Below are positions 1 through 9,560 of a DNA stretch of 64,000 nt, in pieces; position 1 is the first letter of the stretch, and each line of letters begins with the position of its first letter. Source of the stretch: UBA6244 sp963676875 (lineage in GTDB: Bacteria; Bacteroidota; Bacteroidia; Bacteroidales; F082); contig OY781436.1 of assembly GCA_963676875.1 (NCBI GenBank), forward strand, positions 4,588,001 to 4,652,000. The letters are read 5' to 3'. The notes beneath the pieces are model-generated. The model was not told where the DNA came from, searched no databases, and saw only the letters and a list, made by a program, of their open reading frames with translations. The translations under genes were made by a program, and so were the position numbers.

Positions 1-2
1 GA

Positions 3-1298
3 GAACAAGCCAACAACAAGGTAAGTGTTTTCGTACAAAATACCCGTCAAAACGGAGATGCCGGTCGGGTTTACCGGGGATTTGCCCACCAATACACCAC
101 CCTGAATATCAGCCAAACCACCCACCTGACCGACGACCTGACTTTTAATGCAGGCTTTGGTATCAGGGGATACGATCGTACCTGGCAATCGAGTCATTTT
201 AATGTAATCGACAGCCTCGATGCCAACGAAGGAGTTGATCAGGTAATAGTTCCTGTTGATGCCAACCTGGTCTTCCAACACGGAGCTCACAGCCTTACTG
301 CGGGAGTGGACTACCAGCACGCAAGCTACGAAACTTATGCCGACCCATTGGTGGGATACAACACGTTTGGCAACATGTCAACGGCCTATCAGTATGGAGT
401 TTATGCCCAGGAGGAAATGCATTTTGGAAAATTGATCGCCCGCGGAGGTTTACGATACAACTACGTGAACAACACCATCAGCCTGATTGGTGGCGGTGCT
501 CCCGGCGAACCCGAGCAAAGTTACGGGCGCATGCTCTGGAGCGTTGGCGCCAAATACCATGTTACCGAAGGATGGTCGCTTTTTGCCAATGCAGGCAATA
601 GCTTCATGACTCCCGGTTTGAAATCCATGGGAGGAACTCTGTTGCTTTCCGACAAAGGTGTTCCCGGAAAAAACGGTCAACTGCCCAATCCCGACCTCAA
701 ATCAGAATCAGGTCTGGGAATAGATTTCGGTTCCGATCTGAAATTACAAAAAGCCATGATCAAAGTTCGTTTGTTTCACATGATGATCGACGATGCCATT
801 GTGGAAAATCGTGTAAGCGAAGACCCCTCTCAATCACAGTCGGTCAATGCCGGAAACACCACAAGTACCGGTATCGAGATTGAAATAAACCATCAAATTA
901 ACAGCCAACTCAACTGGTTTGCCAACGCCACCTATCTTTCCACGAAAGTGGGCAACGACCTGGATGCCGACCAGGATGGAGCCGAAGTGCCTTTTGCTCC
1001 CGACCTGACCATCAACGGCGGAATCACTTGGACCTCCAATTTCGGATTAAAGGCCTTTCCTGTAATCAATTACACCGGCACCTATTACGACAGCAGTTCC
1101 AAATCGGGCCGACTGGAATTTACTCCCGGCGTGGTGTTGAATCTGTTTCTACAACAACGCATTGCCGGCACTTCCAAGGTCGATTTCGACCTGTTTGGTC
1201 AGTTTTACAACCTCACCAACAACACCTACGAGATGCCCTGGCAATTTCAAAACACCGGATTTTCCATGATGATGGGATTTAAAATCAGTTTCAAATAA
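3..1298 (+). CDS. TonB-dependent receptor, C-terminal part (5' end outside window)
   Basis: This is the last ~431 residues of an outer-membrane TonB-dependent receptor. The frame is open from the first full codon at base 3, so signal peptide, plug and TonB box lie upstream of the window. The visible part is a run of alternating polar/hydrophobic strands with Gly/Asn/Tyr-rich turns, as in a 22-strand barrel. The segment NAGNTTSTGIEIE matches the usual 'vNaGktttrGvEle' turn of siderophore and cobalamin receptors. Two bases separate its stop from a binding-protein lipoprotein, and permease, ATPase and methyltransferase genes follow, so it is probably the outer-membrane gate of one uptake operon. 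Substrate (ferric siderophore, haem or corrinoid) cannot be told from this portion. Confidence 0.88.
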   Translation, partial: EQANNKVSVFVQNTRQNGDAGRVYRGFAHQYTTLNISQTTHLTDDLTFNAGFGIRGYDRTWQSSHFNVIDSLDANEGVDQVIVPVDANLVFQHGAHSLTAGVDYQHASYETYADPLVGYNTFGNMSTAYQYGVYAQEEMHFGKLIARGGLRYNYVNNTISLIGGGAPGEPEQSYGRMLWSVGAKYHVTEGWSLFANAGNSFMTPGLKSMGGTLLLSDKGVPGKNGQLPNPDLKSESGLGIDFGSDLKLQKAMIKVRLFHMMIDDAIVENRVSEDPSQSQSVNAGNTTSTGIEIEINHQINSQLNWFANATYLSTKVGNDLDADQDGAEVPFAPDLTINGGITWTSNFGLKAFPVINYTGTYYDSSSKSGRLEFTPGVVLNLFLQQRIAGTSKVDFDLFGQFYNLTNNTYEMPWQFQNTGFSMMMGFKISFK

Positions 1299-1300
1299 AC

Positions 1301-2311
1301 ATGAAGTTGTTGTTCACATACGTGGGTTGGTTAGTTCTGCTGGCAACGGCAGGTTGTCATCACGGGGCTAAGCAGACGAACCCTGCGAAATTACCCATAG
1401 AGGTAACCGATTTCAGGGGTCACACCGTTGGGCTGCAGGAGCCGGCACAAAGGGTGATTTGCCTGATCGAGAGCACCCTTTCGGGGATTTATATGCTGGG
1501 CGCACAAAACAGTGTGATCGGCATCAGCACCAACGTTTACGATGCTCCTTTATATGGTTTTTATGCACCGTTGGACCCACGTATTGAGCAACGACAGCTT
1601 CCCGCACCCGGCAACTGGGATTTGGTGAGTCTGGAGCAGGTGGTGGCACTCAAACCCGACCTGGTGATCATTTGGGCTTCCCAATCGGAAACCATCCAAC
1701 GCATGGAAGCCTTTAACATTCCTGTGTATGGAGTGATGCTCCACAGTTTTCAGGATGTGCTTAAAGAAATGTCTGACCTTGGCATTTTACTGGATAAAGC
1801 CGCGCGTGCCGATTCACTCATCGCTTTCGCTGAAAATGAAATCAGTCAAATTGACGAGTGCGCAATAGCCGGTCAACTGAGCGCCTATTTTATTTGGCCA
1901 CAGGGAGTTAACCACACCTCCGGAACCAACAGTACGGTAAACGACCTGTTCGAGATGGCACAACTTCACAATGCTTGTCCGTTGACAGATGAACATGTGG
2001 CCCTGAATTTGGAAAATATCCTTCTCTGGAATCCGGATTTAATGGTGATTTGGCCCAACCAACGACTGTCGGCTCCGGCCATAAGGGAAACAACCTCGCT
2101 CGCGTCAGTTGCCGCCATACAAAACAACCGCGTGTTCGAACTCCCCCACCCTTTTTTATGTGATTTGTGGACGTTGAAGATGGTGTATGCAGCGCGGTTA
2201 CTTCACCATTGGGCATATCCTTCATCCGATACCACGGACATGACCAGTTACGGTAATGATTTCTTCAACCAACTGTATTCCAAACAAATAGATTGGAGCC
2301 ATGAAAGATAA
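1301..2311 (+). CDS. ABC transporter substrate-binding lipoprotein, FecB/BtuF type
   Basis: A 336-residue binding protein of the iron-siderophore/cobalamin class (Peripla_BP_2 fold). The N-terminus is a lipoprotein signal with the lipobox LATAGC, so the mature protein is anchored by Cys19. The segment VTDFRGHTVGLQEPAQRVICL is the standard start of the fold (domain roughly 35-310), followed by the family hallmark 'SLEQVVALKPDLVI' near residue 110. It overlaps the permease gene by 11 bases. The role is to take the ligand released by the TonB receptor and hand it to the inner-membrane permease. The family assignment is firm; the ligand is unknown. Confidence 0.9.
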   Translation: MKLLFTYVGWLVLLATAGCHHGAKQTNPAKLPIEVTDFRGHTVGLQEPAQRVICLIESTLSGIYMLGAQNSVIGISTNVYDAPLYGFYAPLDPRIEQRQLPAPGNWDLVSLEQVVALKPDLVIIWASQSETIQRMEAFNIPVYGVMLHSFQDVLKEMSDLGILLDKAARADSLIAFAENEISQIDECAIAGQLSAYFIWPQGVNHTSGTNSTVNDLFEMAQLHNACPLTDEHVALNLENILLWNPDLMVIWPNQRLSAPAIRETTSLASVAAIQNNRVFELPHPFLCDLWTLKMVYAARLLHHWAYPSSDTTDMTSYGNDFFNQLYSKQIDWSHER

Positions 2312-3293
2312 CCGCCTGCTGCGATTGGCCTTCTTTGTGCTACCACTTCCGGTGGTTTTGATATCCATTTTTGTTGGCCCTGCGGGCAATATTTCCGTCC
2401 ACGACTTATGGCATCTGCTTCAAACGGGTGACATGGGTCAACATCCGGTGTTTAGTCAAATTGTGATGGATATCAGGCTCCCCCGAATACTGTTGGTCTT
2501 CTTGTCGGGAGCTGTGCTGGCCGTGACAGGAGCAGCACTTCAGGCTATTTTTCGCAACCCGTTGGTGGATCCCTATGTGTTGGGACTGAGTTCAGGTGCT
2601 GCTTTCGGTGCCGCTTTGGCATTAAGCACCGTGGTGCTGCCTGTGCAGGTTTCGGCTTTCGTTTTCGGACTTCTGGCCGTGGGATTAAGTTATTTCATGG
2701 CCCGAAAACACGGGCAGGTGAGCATTGTTTCACTGATTCTGGCGGGTATTATCACCAACGGAATTTTTACCGCTTTGCTCACCATTGTGCAGGTGTTGAG
2801 CGATCCTTTCAAACTGCAAGCCATCGTCCACTGGACTATGGGCAATTTTCAGCATGCCGGATGGAATTCACTTATAAGCGCCCTTCCTGCTTCAGCATTG
2901 GGACTGGCCATTCTGTTTGTCATGCGCTGGAAATTAAATGTATTGGCCATGGGCGATGAAGAAGCCGCCAGTGCAGGAACGAGGCCGCAAAAACTAAAAT
3001 GGTGGGTTTTAGTTGCGGCCACGTTGGCTTCGTCGTCGGTGGTGGCCGTGAGCGGAATCATCGGACTGTATGGATTGCTGATTCCCCATGTGGTTCGGAT
3101 GATTTTTGGGGTGGACAACAAGTCAACACTGATACTCAACTTTCTGCTGGGAGGCACTTTTTTGGTTGTCATCGACGATATCAGCCGCACCATTGCCGGA
3201 TTTGAGATTCCCATTGGTGTGTTTACCATGCTGTTGGGTGCCCCATTTTTTATCTGGTTACTCAAAAAATCGAATGTGGGATGGGAACAATAG
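2301..3293 (+). CDS. FecCD-family ABC transporter permease
   Basis: A 330-residue polytopic inner-membrane protein of the FecCD/BtuC family with about ten hydrophobic segments. Family signatures include 'DIRLPRILLVFLSGAVLAVTG' near residues 55-75, 'FRNPLVDPYVLGLSSGAAFGA' near 87-107, and a late 'SGIIGLYGLLIPHVVRMIFG' loop that in BtuC contacts the ATPase. It would form the translocation channel for a metal chelate. The gene starts inside the end of the binding-protein gene and its own end overlaps the ATPase gene by 13 bases, which indicates translational coupling in one operon. Confidence 0.93.
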   Translation: MKDNRLLRLAFFVLPLPVVLISIFVGPAGNISVHDLWHLLQTGDMGQHPVFSQIVMDIRLPRILLVFLSGAVLAVTGAALQAIFRNPLVDPYVLGLSSGAAFGAALALSTVVLPVQVSAFVFGLLAVGLSYFMARKHGQVSIVSLILAGIITNGIFTALLTIVQVLSDPFKLQAIVHWTMGNFQHAGWNSLISALPASALGLAILFVMRWKLNVLAMGDEEAASAGTRPQKLKWWVLVAATLASSSVVAVSGIIGLYGLLIPHVVRMIFGVDNKSTLILNFLLGGTFLVVIDDISRTIAGFEIPIGVFTMLLGAPFFIWLLKKSNVGWEQ

Positions 3294-4057
3294 AAAACAT
3301 ACTTACTTTGAGGAACACGAGCGTCGGATATCATGGCAATGAGGTGCTTAAAGAGGTGAACCTGGATATCAAGAGCGGAAAACTTACGGTTATACTTGGT
3401 AAAAACGGTTCCGGAAAAAGCACGCTTATCAAAGCCATGGCGGGACTACTGCCTTATGGAGGTGAAATACATCTGGACGGACAAGAAGTGATGAAAATGA
3501 ATCCGGTGGAAAGAGCCAAAAAAATGGCCTTCTTGTCGCAACAACACAAAGCCGCTTTCCCTTTTTCGGTGTTTGATGTGGTGCTCACCGGCCGATCGGC
3601 ACATGTGAAGATTATCCCCAACAACCGCGACAGAGAAAAGACCTCAGAAGCATTGCAAAAGGCCGGAATAGCACACTTGTCTGAACGCATCTATACCGAA
3701 CTCTCCGGTGGAGAACAGCAACTGGTGATGATTGCCCGCCTGTTGGCTCAGGAATCACCACTCTTGCTCATGGATGAACCCATCAGCCATCTGGATTATC
3801 CCAATCAGGTGAAAATATTGGAGTTAACCGGGAAACTGGTTGGGGAAGGGAAAACGGTAGTGATGATTCTCCACGATCCCAACCAGGCTTTTTGTTATGG
3901 CGACCATTTTGTTTTTGTGCATGATGGTCACGTGATCGAAGCACCCGTTATCACGCCGTGGAACCATCCTGTCTTTCAAGAAATTGTCCAACATCAACTC
4001 ATCAGCCACCAAATTGGCAAACAGGTGGTGTTTATACCCAAAAACCAACATGATTAG
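3281..4057 (+). CDS. ABC transporter ATP-binding protein (FepC/BtuD type)
   Basis: A 258-residue ABC ATPase with all motifs visible: Walker A GKNGSGKST (40-48), Q-loop SQQHK (86-90), signature LSGGEQQ (141-147), Walker B LLLMDEP (161-167), D-loop SHLD, and H-loop histidine in ILHDPN (~198). Length and order fit the siderophore/cobalamin importer ATPases. It energises import through the FecCD permease encoded just upstream, with which it overlaps by 13 bases; the methyltransferase start overlaps its last codons by 8 bases. Confidence 0.95.
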   Translation: MGTIENILTLRNTSVGYHGNEVLKEVNLDIKSGKLTVILGKNGSGKSTLIKAMAGLLPYGGEIHLDGQEVMKMNPVERAKKMAFLSQQHKAAFPFSVFDVVLTGRSAHVKIIPNNRDREKTSEALQKAGIAHLSERIYTELSGGEQQLVMIARLLAQESPLLLMDEPISHLDYPNQVKILELTGKLVGEGKTVVMILHDPNQAFCYGDHFVFVHDGHVIEAPVITPWNHPVFQEIVQHQLISHQIGKQVVFIPKNQHD

Positions 4058-4775
4058 TCCTGCAGAAATACTCAAACAAGCCTACAACGCCGGTGTTATG
4101 GAAGAATTCATGCGTTTGGAACATCCGGTTGGAAAAGCCGAATTCCATCAGGTCACGAGCGCAATTCTTCCTTTTTTGAAAAAAGAATCGACCATTGTGG
4201 ATGTGGGTTGTGGTCCGGGAAGGTATGCCGAATATTTTATCAAACACGGACATCAGGTGGGCTGTGTGGACATGGCGGAGAAGCCAATGGCATTGTTGCC
4301 GGATCGCTTGCAAGCCGCCGAAAAGCAAAAATTGTTGTTTCATGAAGTGTGCTGTGCCAGCCAACTTCAGTGGATGGACGACCATTTGGCCGACATCATT
4401 TTGCTCATGGGTCCCATGTACCACCTCACCGACGCCTCCTCACGGCAAGCCGTATTTCAACAATGTCAACGAATATTGCGTCCCGGGGGACATTTGTTTG
4501 TGATGTACCTCAATGCCCATCACAGCTCTCCGAATCCGGTCAACCATTGCCCTAACCAAGACATGGAAAGGCAGATTACCACCACCCGATTTCAGGGCTT
4601 CGACGTCCCCCAATACCGATTATCACCTGAAGAAGCTCTCCTTGAAGCGGCACTATTTTTTAAACCTCTACAACAACTGGCCATCGTGGAAGGAAGCGCT
4701 TACCCCTACCAGCCCAAACTTCGGGAGGCTTCTCAATATCTTGTTCATTATCAGCATGGTGGTTGTAGTAATTGA
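4050..4775 (+). CDS. class I SAM-dependent methyltransferase in uptake operon
   Basis: A 241-residue methyltransferase. I chose the ATG at 4050, which overlaps the ATPase stop by 8 bases, rather than an upstream start buried 74 bases inside that gene. Motif I is DVGCGPGRYA (51-60); a later 'DIILLMGPMYHL' strand and 'RILRPGGHLFVMYLNAH' are the motif II/III region of the fold. No substrate-specific domain is seen. Being last in a chelate-uptake operon, it may modify or demetallate the imported ligand, but this is inference from position only. The gene ends about 25 bases before the tandem repeat array. Confidence 0.85.
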   Translation: MISPAEILKQAYNAGVMEEFMRLEHPVGKAEFHQVTSAILPFLKKESTIVDVGCGPGRYAEYFIKHGHQVGCVDMAEKPMALLPDRLQAAEKQKLLFHEVCCASQLQWMDDHLADIILLMGPMYHLTDASSRQAVFQQCQRILRPGGHLFVMYLNAHHSSPNPVNHCPNQDMERQITTTRFQGFDVPQYRLSPEEALLEAALFFKPLQQLAIVEGSAYPYQPKLREASQYLVHYQHGGCSN

Positions 4776-4799
4776 GAAAAGTAACAGCAATAATTTTAC

Positions 4800-7700
4800 C
4801 TTGAGCAGCAACCCCACCCCCCTGCTCCTCCCCGAAGGAGAGGAGTGATAGATTGCTCGTTATCAACATGTTATGACATACAGTTCGAGGATTGATCGCC
4901 TTTCCCCTTGGGGGAAAGGTAAGGGATAGGGGTTTGGCAGGCGTATAATCCAATTTGCTGAACCTCAATCAGTCTAACTCGGAGAAATCCGGTAATATTA
5001 GATCTTGTTGAGCAGCTACCCCTCCTCCCTGCTCCTCCCCGAAGGAGAGGAGTGATATATTGTTCTTAATCAACATGTTAGGTCAAATAGTTCGAGGATG
5101 GATCGCCTTTCTCCTTGGGGTCATCCTTAAATATTTCGGGAGGGATAGGGGTTTTATCGGCAATCAAAGTGGATAAATCGAGTACAAATAGTTAAATTAC
5201 CTTGACCTGCGACCCCTCCTCCCTGCTCCTCCCCGAAGGAGAGGAGTGATAAATTGTTCTTAATCTATATGTTATGTCATATAGTTCGAGGATTGATCGC
5301 CTTTCCCCTTGGGGTCATCCCGAAAGCGTTTGGGAGGGATAGGGGTTTGGCAGGCGTATAATCCAATTTGTTCAACCTCAATCAGTTTAACTCGGAGAAA
5401 TTCGGTAGTATTAGATCTTGTTGAGCAGCTACCCCTCCTCCCTGCTCCTCCCCGAAGGAATTGAGGAGTGATCAATTGTTTGTAATCAACATGTTAGATC
5501 ATATTTTTCGAGGATTGATCGCCTTTCCCCTTGGGGGAAAGGTAAGGGATAGGGGTTTGGCAGGCGTATAATCCAATTTGCTGAACCTCAATCAGTCTAA
5601 CTCGGAGAAATCCGGTAATATTAGATCTTGTTGAGCAGCTACCCCTCCTCCCTGCTCCTCCCCGAAGGAATTGAGGAGTGATCAATTGTTTGTAATCAAC
5701 ATGTTAGATCATATTTTTCGAGGATTGATCGCCTTTCCCCTTGGGGGAAAGGTAAGGGATAGGGGTTTGGCAGGCAGATAGTCCAATTTGCTGAACCTCA
5801 ATCAGTTTAACTCGGAGAAATTCGGTAGTATTAGATCTTGTTGAGCAGCTACCCCACCTCCCTGCTCCCCCCGAAGGAGAGGAGTGATAGATTGTTCTTA
5901 ATCAACATGTTATGTCATATAGTTCGAGAATGGACCGCCTTTCCCCTTGGGGGAAAGGTAAGGGATAGGGGTTTGGCAGGCGTATAATCCAATTTGTTCA
6001 ACCTCAATCAGTTTAACTCGGAGAAATTCGGTAGTATTAGATCTTGTTGAGCAGCTAGCCCACCTCCCTGCTCCCCCCGAAGGAGAGGAGTGATAGATTG
6101 TTCTTAATCAACATGTTATGTCATATAGTTCGAGAATGGACCGCCTTTCCCCTTGGGGGAAAGGTAAGGGATAGGGGTTTGGCAGGCGTATAATCCAATT
6201 TGTTCAACCTCAATCAGTTTAACTAGGAGAAAATCCGGTAATATTAGATCATGTTGAGCAGCTACCCCACCTCCCTGCTCCTCCCCGAAGGAATTGAGGA
6301 GTGATCAATTGTTTGTAATCAACATGTTAGATCACATTTTTCGAGGATTGATCGCCTTTCCCCTTGGGGTCATCCTTAAATATTTCGGGAGGGATAGGGG
6401 TTTTATCGGCAATCAAAGTGGATAAATCGAGTACAAATAGTTAAATTACCTTGACCTGCGACCCCTCCTCCCTGCTCCTCCCCGAAGAAGAGGAGTGATA
6501 GATTGTTCGTAATCTACATGTTAGGTCATATAGTTCGAGGATTGATCGCCTTTCCCCTTGGGGGAAAGGTAAGGGATAGGGGTTTGGCAGGCGGATAATC
6601 CAATTTGTTCAACCTCAATCAGTTTAACTCGGAGAAAATCCGGTAATATTAGATCTTGTTGACCAGAAACCCCTCCTCCCTGCTCCTCCCCGAAGGAGAG
6701 GAGTGATAGATTGTTCTTAATCAACATGTTATGTCATGTAGTTCGAGAATGGATCGCCTTTCCCCTTGGGGGAAAGGTAAGGGATAAGGGTTTGGCAGGC
6801 GTATAATCCAATTTACTGAACCTCAATCAGTTTAACTCGGAGAAAATCCGGTAATATTAGATCATGTTGAGCAGCTACCCCTCCTCCCTGCTCCTCCCCG
6901 AGGGGGAGGAGTGTTAGTTTACTCATAATATACATGCTAGGTCAAATAGTTCGAGGATTGATCGCCTTTCCCCTTGGGGGAAAGGTAAGGGATAGGGGTT
7001 TGGCAGGCAGATAGTCCAATTTGCTGAACCTCAATCAGTTTAACTCGGAGAAAATCCGGTAATATTAGATCTTGTTGACCAGAAACCCCACCTCCCTGCT
7101 CCTCCCCGAAGGAGAGGAGTGATCGATTGTTCGTAATCAACATGTTATGTCATATAGTTTGAGGATTGATCGCCTTTCCCCTTGGGGGAAAGGTAAGGGA
7201 TAGGGGTTTGGCAGGCGTATAATCCAATTTGCTGAACCTCAATCAGTCTAACTCGGAGAAATCCGGTAATATTAGATCTTGTTGAGCAGCTACCCCTCCT
7301 CCCTGCTCCTCCCCGAAGGAGAGGAGTGATCGATTGTTCGTAATCAACATGTTATGTCATATAGTTTGAGGATTGATCGCCTTTCCCCTTGGGGGAAAGG
7401 TAAGGGATAGGGGTTTGGCAGGCGTATAATCCAATTTGCTGAACCTCAATCAGTCTAACTCGGAGAAATCCGGTAATATTAGATCTTGTTGAGCAGCTAC
7501 CCCTCCTCCCTGCTCCTCCCCGAAGAAGATGAGTGATAGATTGTTCTTAATCAACATGTTATGTCATATAGCTCGAGGATGGATCGCCTTTCCCCTTGGG
7601 GGAAAGGTAAGGGATAGGGGTTTGGCAGGCGTATAATCCAATTTGTTCAACCTCAATCAGTTTAACTCGGAGAAATCCGGTAGTATTAGATCTTGTTGAG

Positions 7701-8566
7701 CAGCTACCCCTCCTCCCTGCTCCTCCCCGAAGGAATTGAGGAGTGATCAATTGTTTGTAATCAACATGTTAGATCATATTTTTCGAGGATGGATCGCCTT
7801 TCCCCTTGGGGGAAAGGTAAGGGATAGGGGTTTGGCAGGCGTATAATCCAATTTACTGAACCTCAATCAGTTTAACTCGGAGAAATCCGGTAATATTAGA
7901 TCTTGTTGACCAGAAACCCCTCCTCCCCGCTCCTCCCCGAAGGAATTGAGGAGTGATCAATTGTTTGTAATCAACATGTTAGATCATATTTTTCGAGGAT
8001 GGATCGCCTTTCCTATTGGGGTCATCCCGAAAGCGTTCTGGAGGGATATGGGTTTGGCAGGCGTATAATCCAATTTGTTCAACCTCAATCAGTTTAACTC
8101 GGATAAATCCGGTAATATTAGATCTTGTTGAGCAGCTACCCCTCCTCCCTGCTCCTCCCCGAAGGAGAGGAGTGATATATTGTTCGTAATCTACATGTTA
8201 TGACATATAGTTCGAGGATTGATCGCCTTTCCCCCTTGGGGGAAAGGTAAGGGATAGGGGTTTGGCAGGCGTATAATCCAATTTGTTCAACCTCAATAAG
8301 TTTAACTCGGAGAAAATCCGGTAATATTAGATCTTGTTGAACAGCAACCCCACCTCCCTGCTCCTCCCCGAAGGAGAGGAGTGATAGATTGCTCGTAATC
8401 AACATGTTATGACATACAGCTCGAGGATTGATCGCCTTTCCCCTTGGGGGAAAGGTAAGGGATAGGGGTTTGGCAGGCGTATAATCCAATTTACTGAACC
8501 TCAATCAGTTTAACTCGGAGAAAATCCGGTAGTATTAGATCATGTTGAGCAGCTACCTCTCCTCCT
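4800..8566. repeat. tandem array of ~18 copies of a ~207-bp repeat
   Basis: Counting the recurring anchor CCTGCTCC(T/C)CCCCG gives copies starting at about 4821, 5028, 5222, 5441, 5651, 5861, 6067, 6274, 6471, 6679, 6887, 7095, 7302, 7509, 7716, 7926, 8148 and 8357. Spacings are 194-222 bp, mostly 206-210. Each unit holds a C-rich block followed by GAGGAGTG, then a near-perfect hairpin CTTTCCCCTTGGGGGAAAG, then GGGATAGGGGTTTGGCAGG, then AT-rich sequence. Neighbouring units share private variants (units starting 5861/6067; 7095/7302; 5441/5651), which shows recent unit duplication. Minus-strand open frames of 60-70 codons recur because the unit is near 207 = 3 x 69, but nothing else suggests coding. 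The array fills the gap between two convergent operons. Confidence 0.95.
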
Positions 8567-8574
8567 TTTATACG

Positions 8575-8608
8575 AAAAAAGGCCTTCCCGGAAATTTCCC
8601 GAAAAGGC
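8575..8608 (-). terminator. intrinsic terminator of the sigma/GIN operon
   Basis: On the minus strand GGCCTTTTCGGG pairs with CCGGGAAGGCC across an AAATT loop and is followed by six T residues (A run at 8575-8580 on the plus strand). It lies 23 bases after the stop of the GIN-domain gene and marks the end of the minus-strand operon and the edge of the repeat array. Confidence 0.85.
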
Positions 8609-8630
8609 CCAATCATATATGAAAAACGGA

Positions 8631-9470
8631 TTATCTGCTGTACACTTCTCCCGAACCGTTGGCGGTGACTTTTACTTTGGCTGGTTTTCCATTGTAGGTA
8701 AGGTCGCCGGAGCCATTGAGTTTGGCTTGCAGGGATTCCACCACGGTGACTACCATGTCGCCTGATCCGTTATTGGTGGCAATTACGTTGACAGCCTTGA
8801 GTCCATAAGCGTTGACGTCACCTGAGCCCATCTGGGATGCGGTCAAGTCAACAGCATTGCCGGCCAGTTCGATATCGCCACTTCCAATGGAGCTGAGGTT
8901 GCAGGTCTCCAGTTGCAAATCGCGGGCTGAAACATCGCCACTACCACGAATGGAGAGCTTAAATTGTCCTTTTACCCCATTAAAATCGGCATCGCCTGAA
9001 CCGTTGATATCCACTTCCATGTTGGTCATATTCAGGTCGGCTTTGAAGTCGCCGGAACCATTCAGCTTAACATACAGGTTGTTACCGCTAAACTTTCCCT
9101 TTACCTCCACATCGCCAGAACCGGAGCTTTCGAGTTTTTCGATTTGAGGCATGGTGATATGCAGTTCGAGCACATGGATATTGTACAGCCTGTTTTTGGA
9201 CACATCCACCACCAACACCCCATTTTCCACGCGGGTTTCCAGGTATTGAATGATGTCGCTGTCGGCCTTCACGGTCACTTTTTGGGTATTACCCTGTTCC
9301 AGAATAATATCTGCGGAGCACATCAGTTTGATGGAATTAAAAGCAGGAAGCGGGCGGTCTTCGGTGGATACATCGATGTTGCGTTTGGCCATGGCCTGAA
9401 AAGCAGTGAGGGCTACAAGAAGCACCAGGGCGCTGATGCGGAATAATTTTTTATTGGATGAAGTTTTCAT
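8631..9470 (-). CDS. GIN-domain (DUF2807) exported protein
   Basis: A 279-residue exported protein with signal peptide (KKLFRISALVLLVALTAFQAMA). The body is a right-handed beta-helix-like repeat built on recurring 'GSGD' turns (at least eight: SGSGDVEV, NGSGDFKA, NGSGDADF, RGSGDVSA, IGSGDIEL, MGSGDVNA, NGSGDMVV, NGSGDLTY). This is the hallmark of the Bacteroidota putative autotransporter-adhesin head 'GIN' domain. Location would be periplasm or cell surface; molecular function is unknown for the family. It is the last gene of an operon with a DUF4097 protein, an anti-sigma-like membrane protein and an ECF sigma factor, suggesting an envelope component under that sigma factor's control. Confidence 0.9.
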   Translation of the reverse strand: MKTSSNKKLFRISALVLLVALTAFQAMAKRNIDVSTEDRPLPAFNSIKLMCSADIILEQGNTQKVTVKADSDIIQYLETRVENGVLVVDVSKNRLYNIHVLELHITMPQIEKLESSGSGDVEVKGKFSGNNLYVKLNGSGDFKADLNMTNMEVDINGSGDADFNGVKGQFKLSIRGSGDVSARDLQLETCNLSSIGSGDIELAGNAVDLTASQMGSGDVNAYGLKAVNVIATNNGSGDMVVTVVESLQAKLNGSGDLTYNGKPAKVKVTANGSGEVYSR

Positions 9471-9560
9471 GTTTTCTGAATTTAAGGTTTGTTGTGAGGA
9501 ATCAAAGCGTTTTAATTTCGATTTTTTACACCCTGAACTCCCGGAATTGATGATATTTGA

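Noticed and set aside
5272..8504. Series of 63-122-codon minus-strand frames inside the tandem array
   Set aside because: They are the same non-coding unit read in a frame kept open because the unit is near a multiple of three. There is no start context, variants change many residues, and no domain is seen.
4800..8566. CRISPR array
   Set aside because: Units are ~207 bp and conserved throughout; there are no short repeats with unique spacers and no cas genes.
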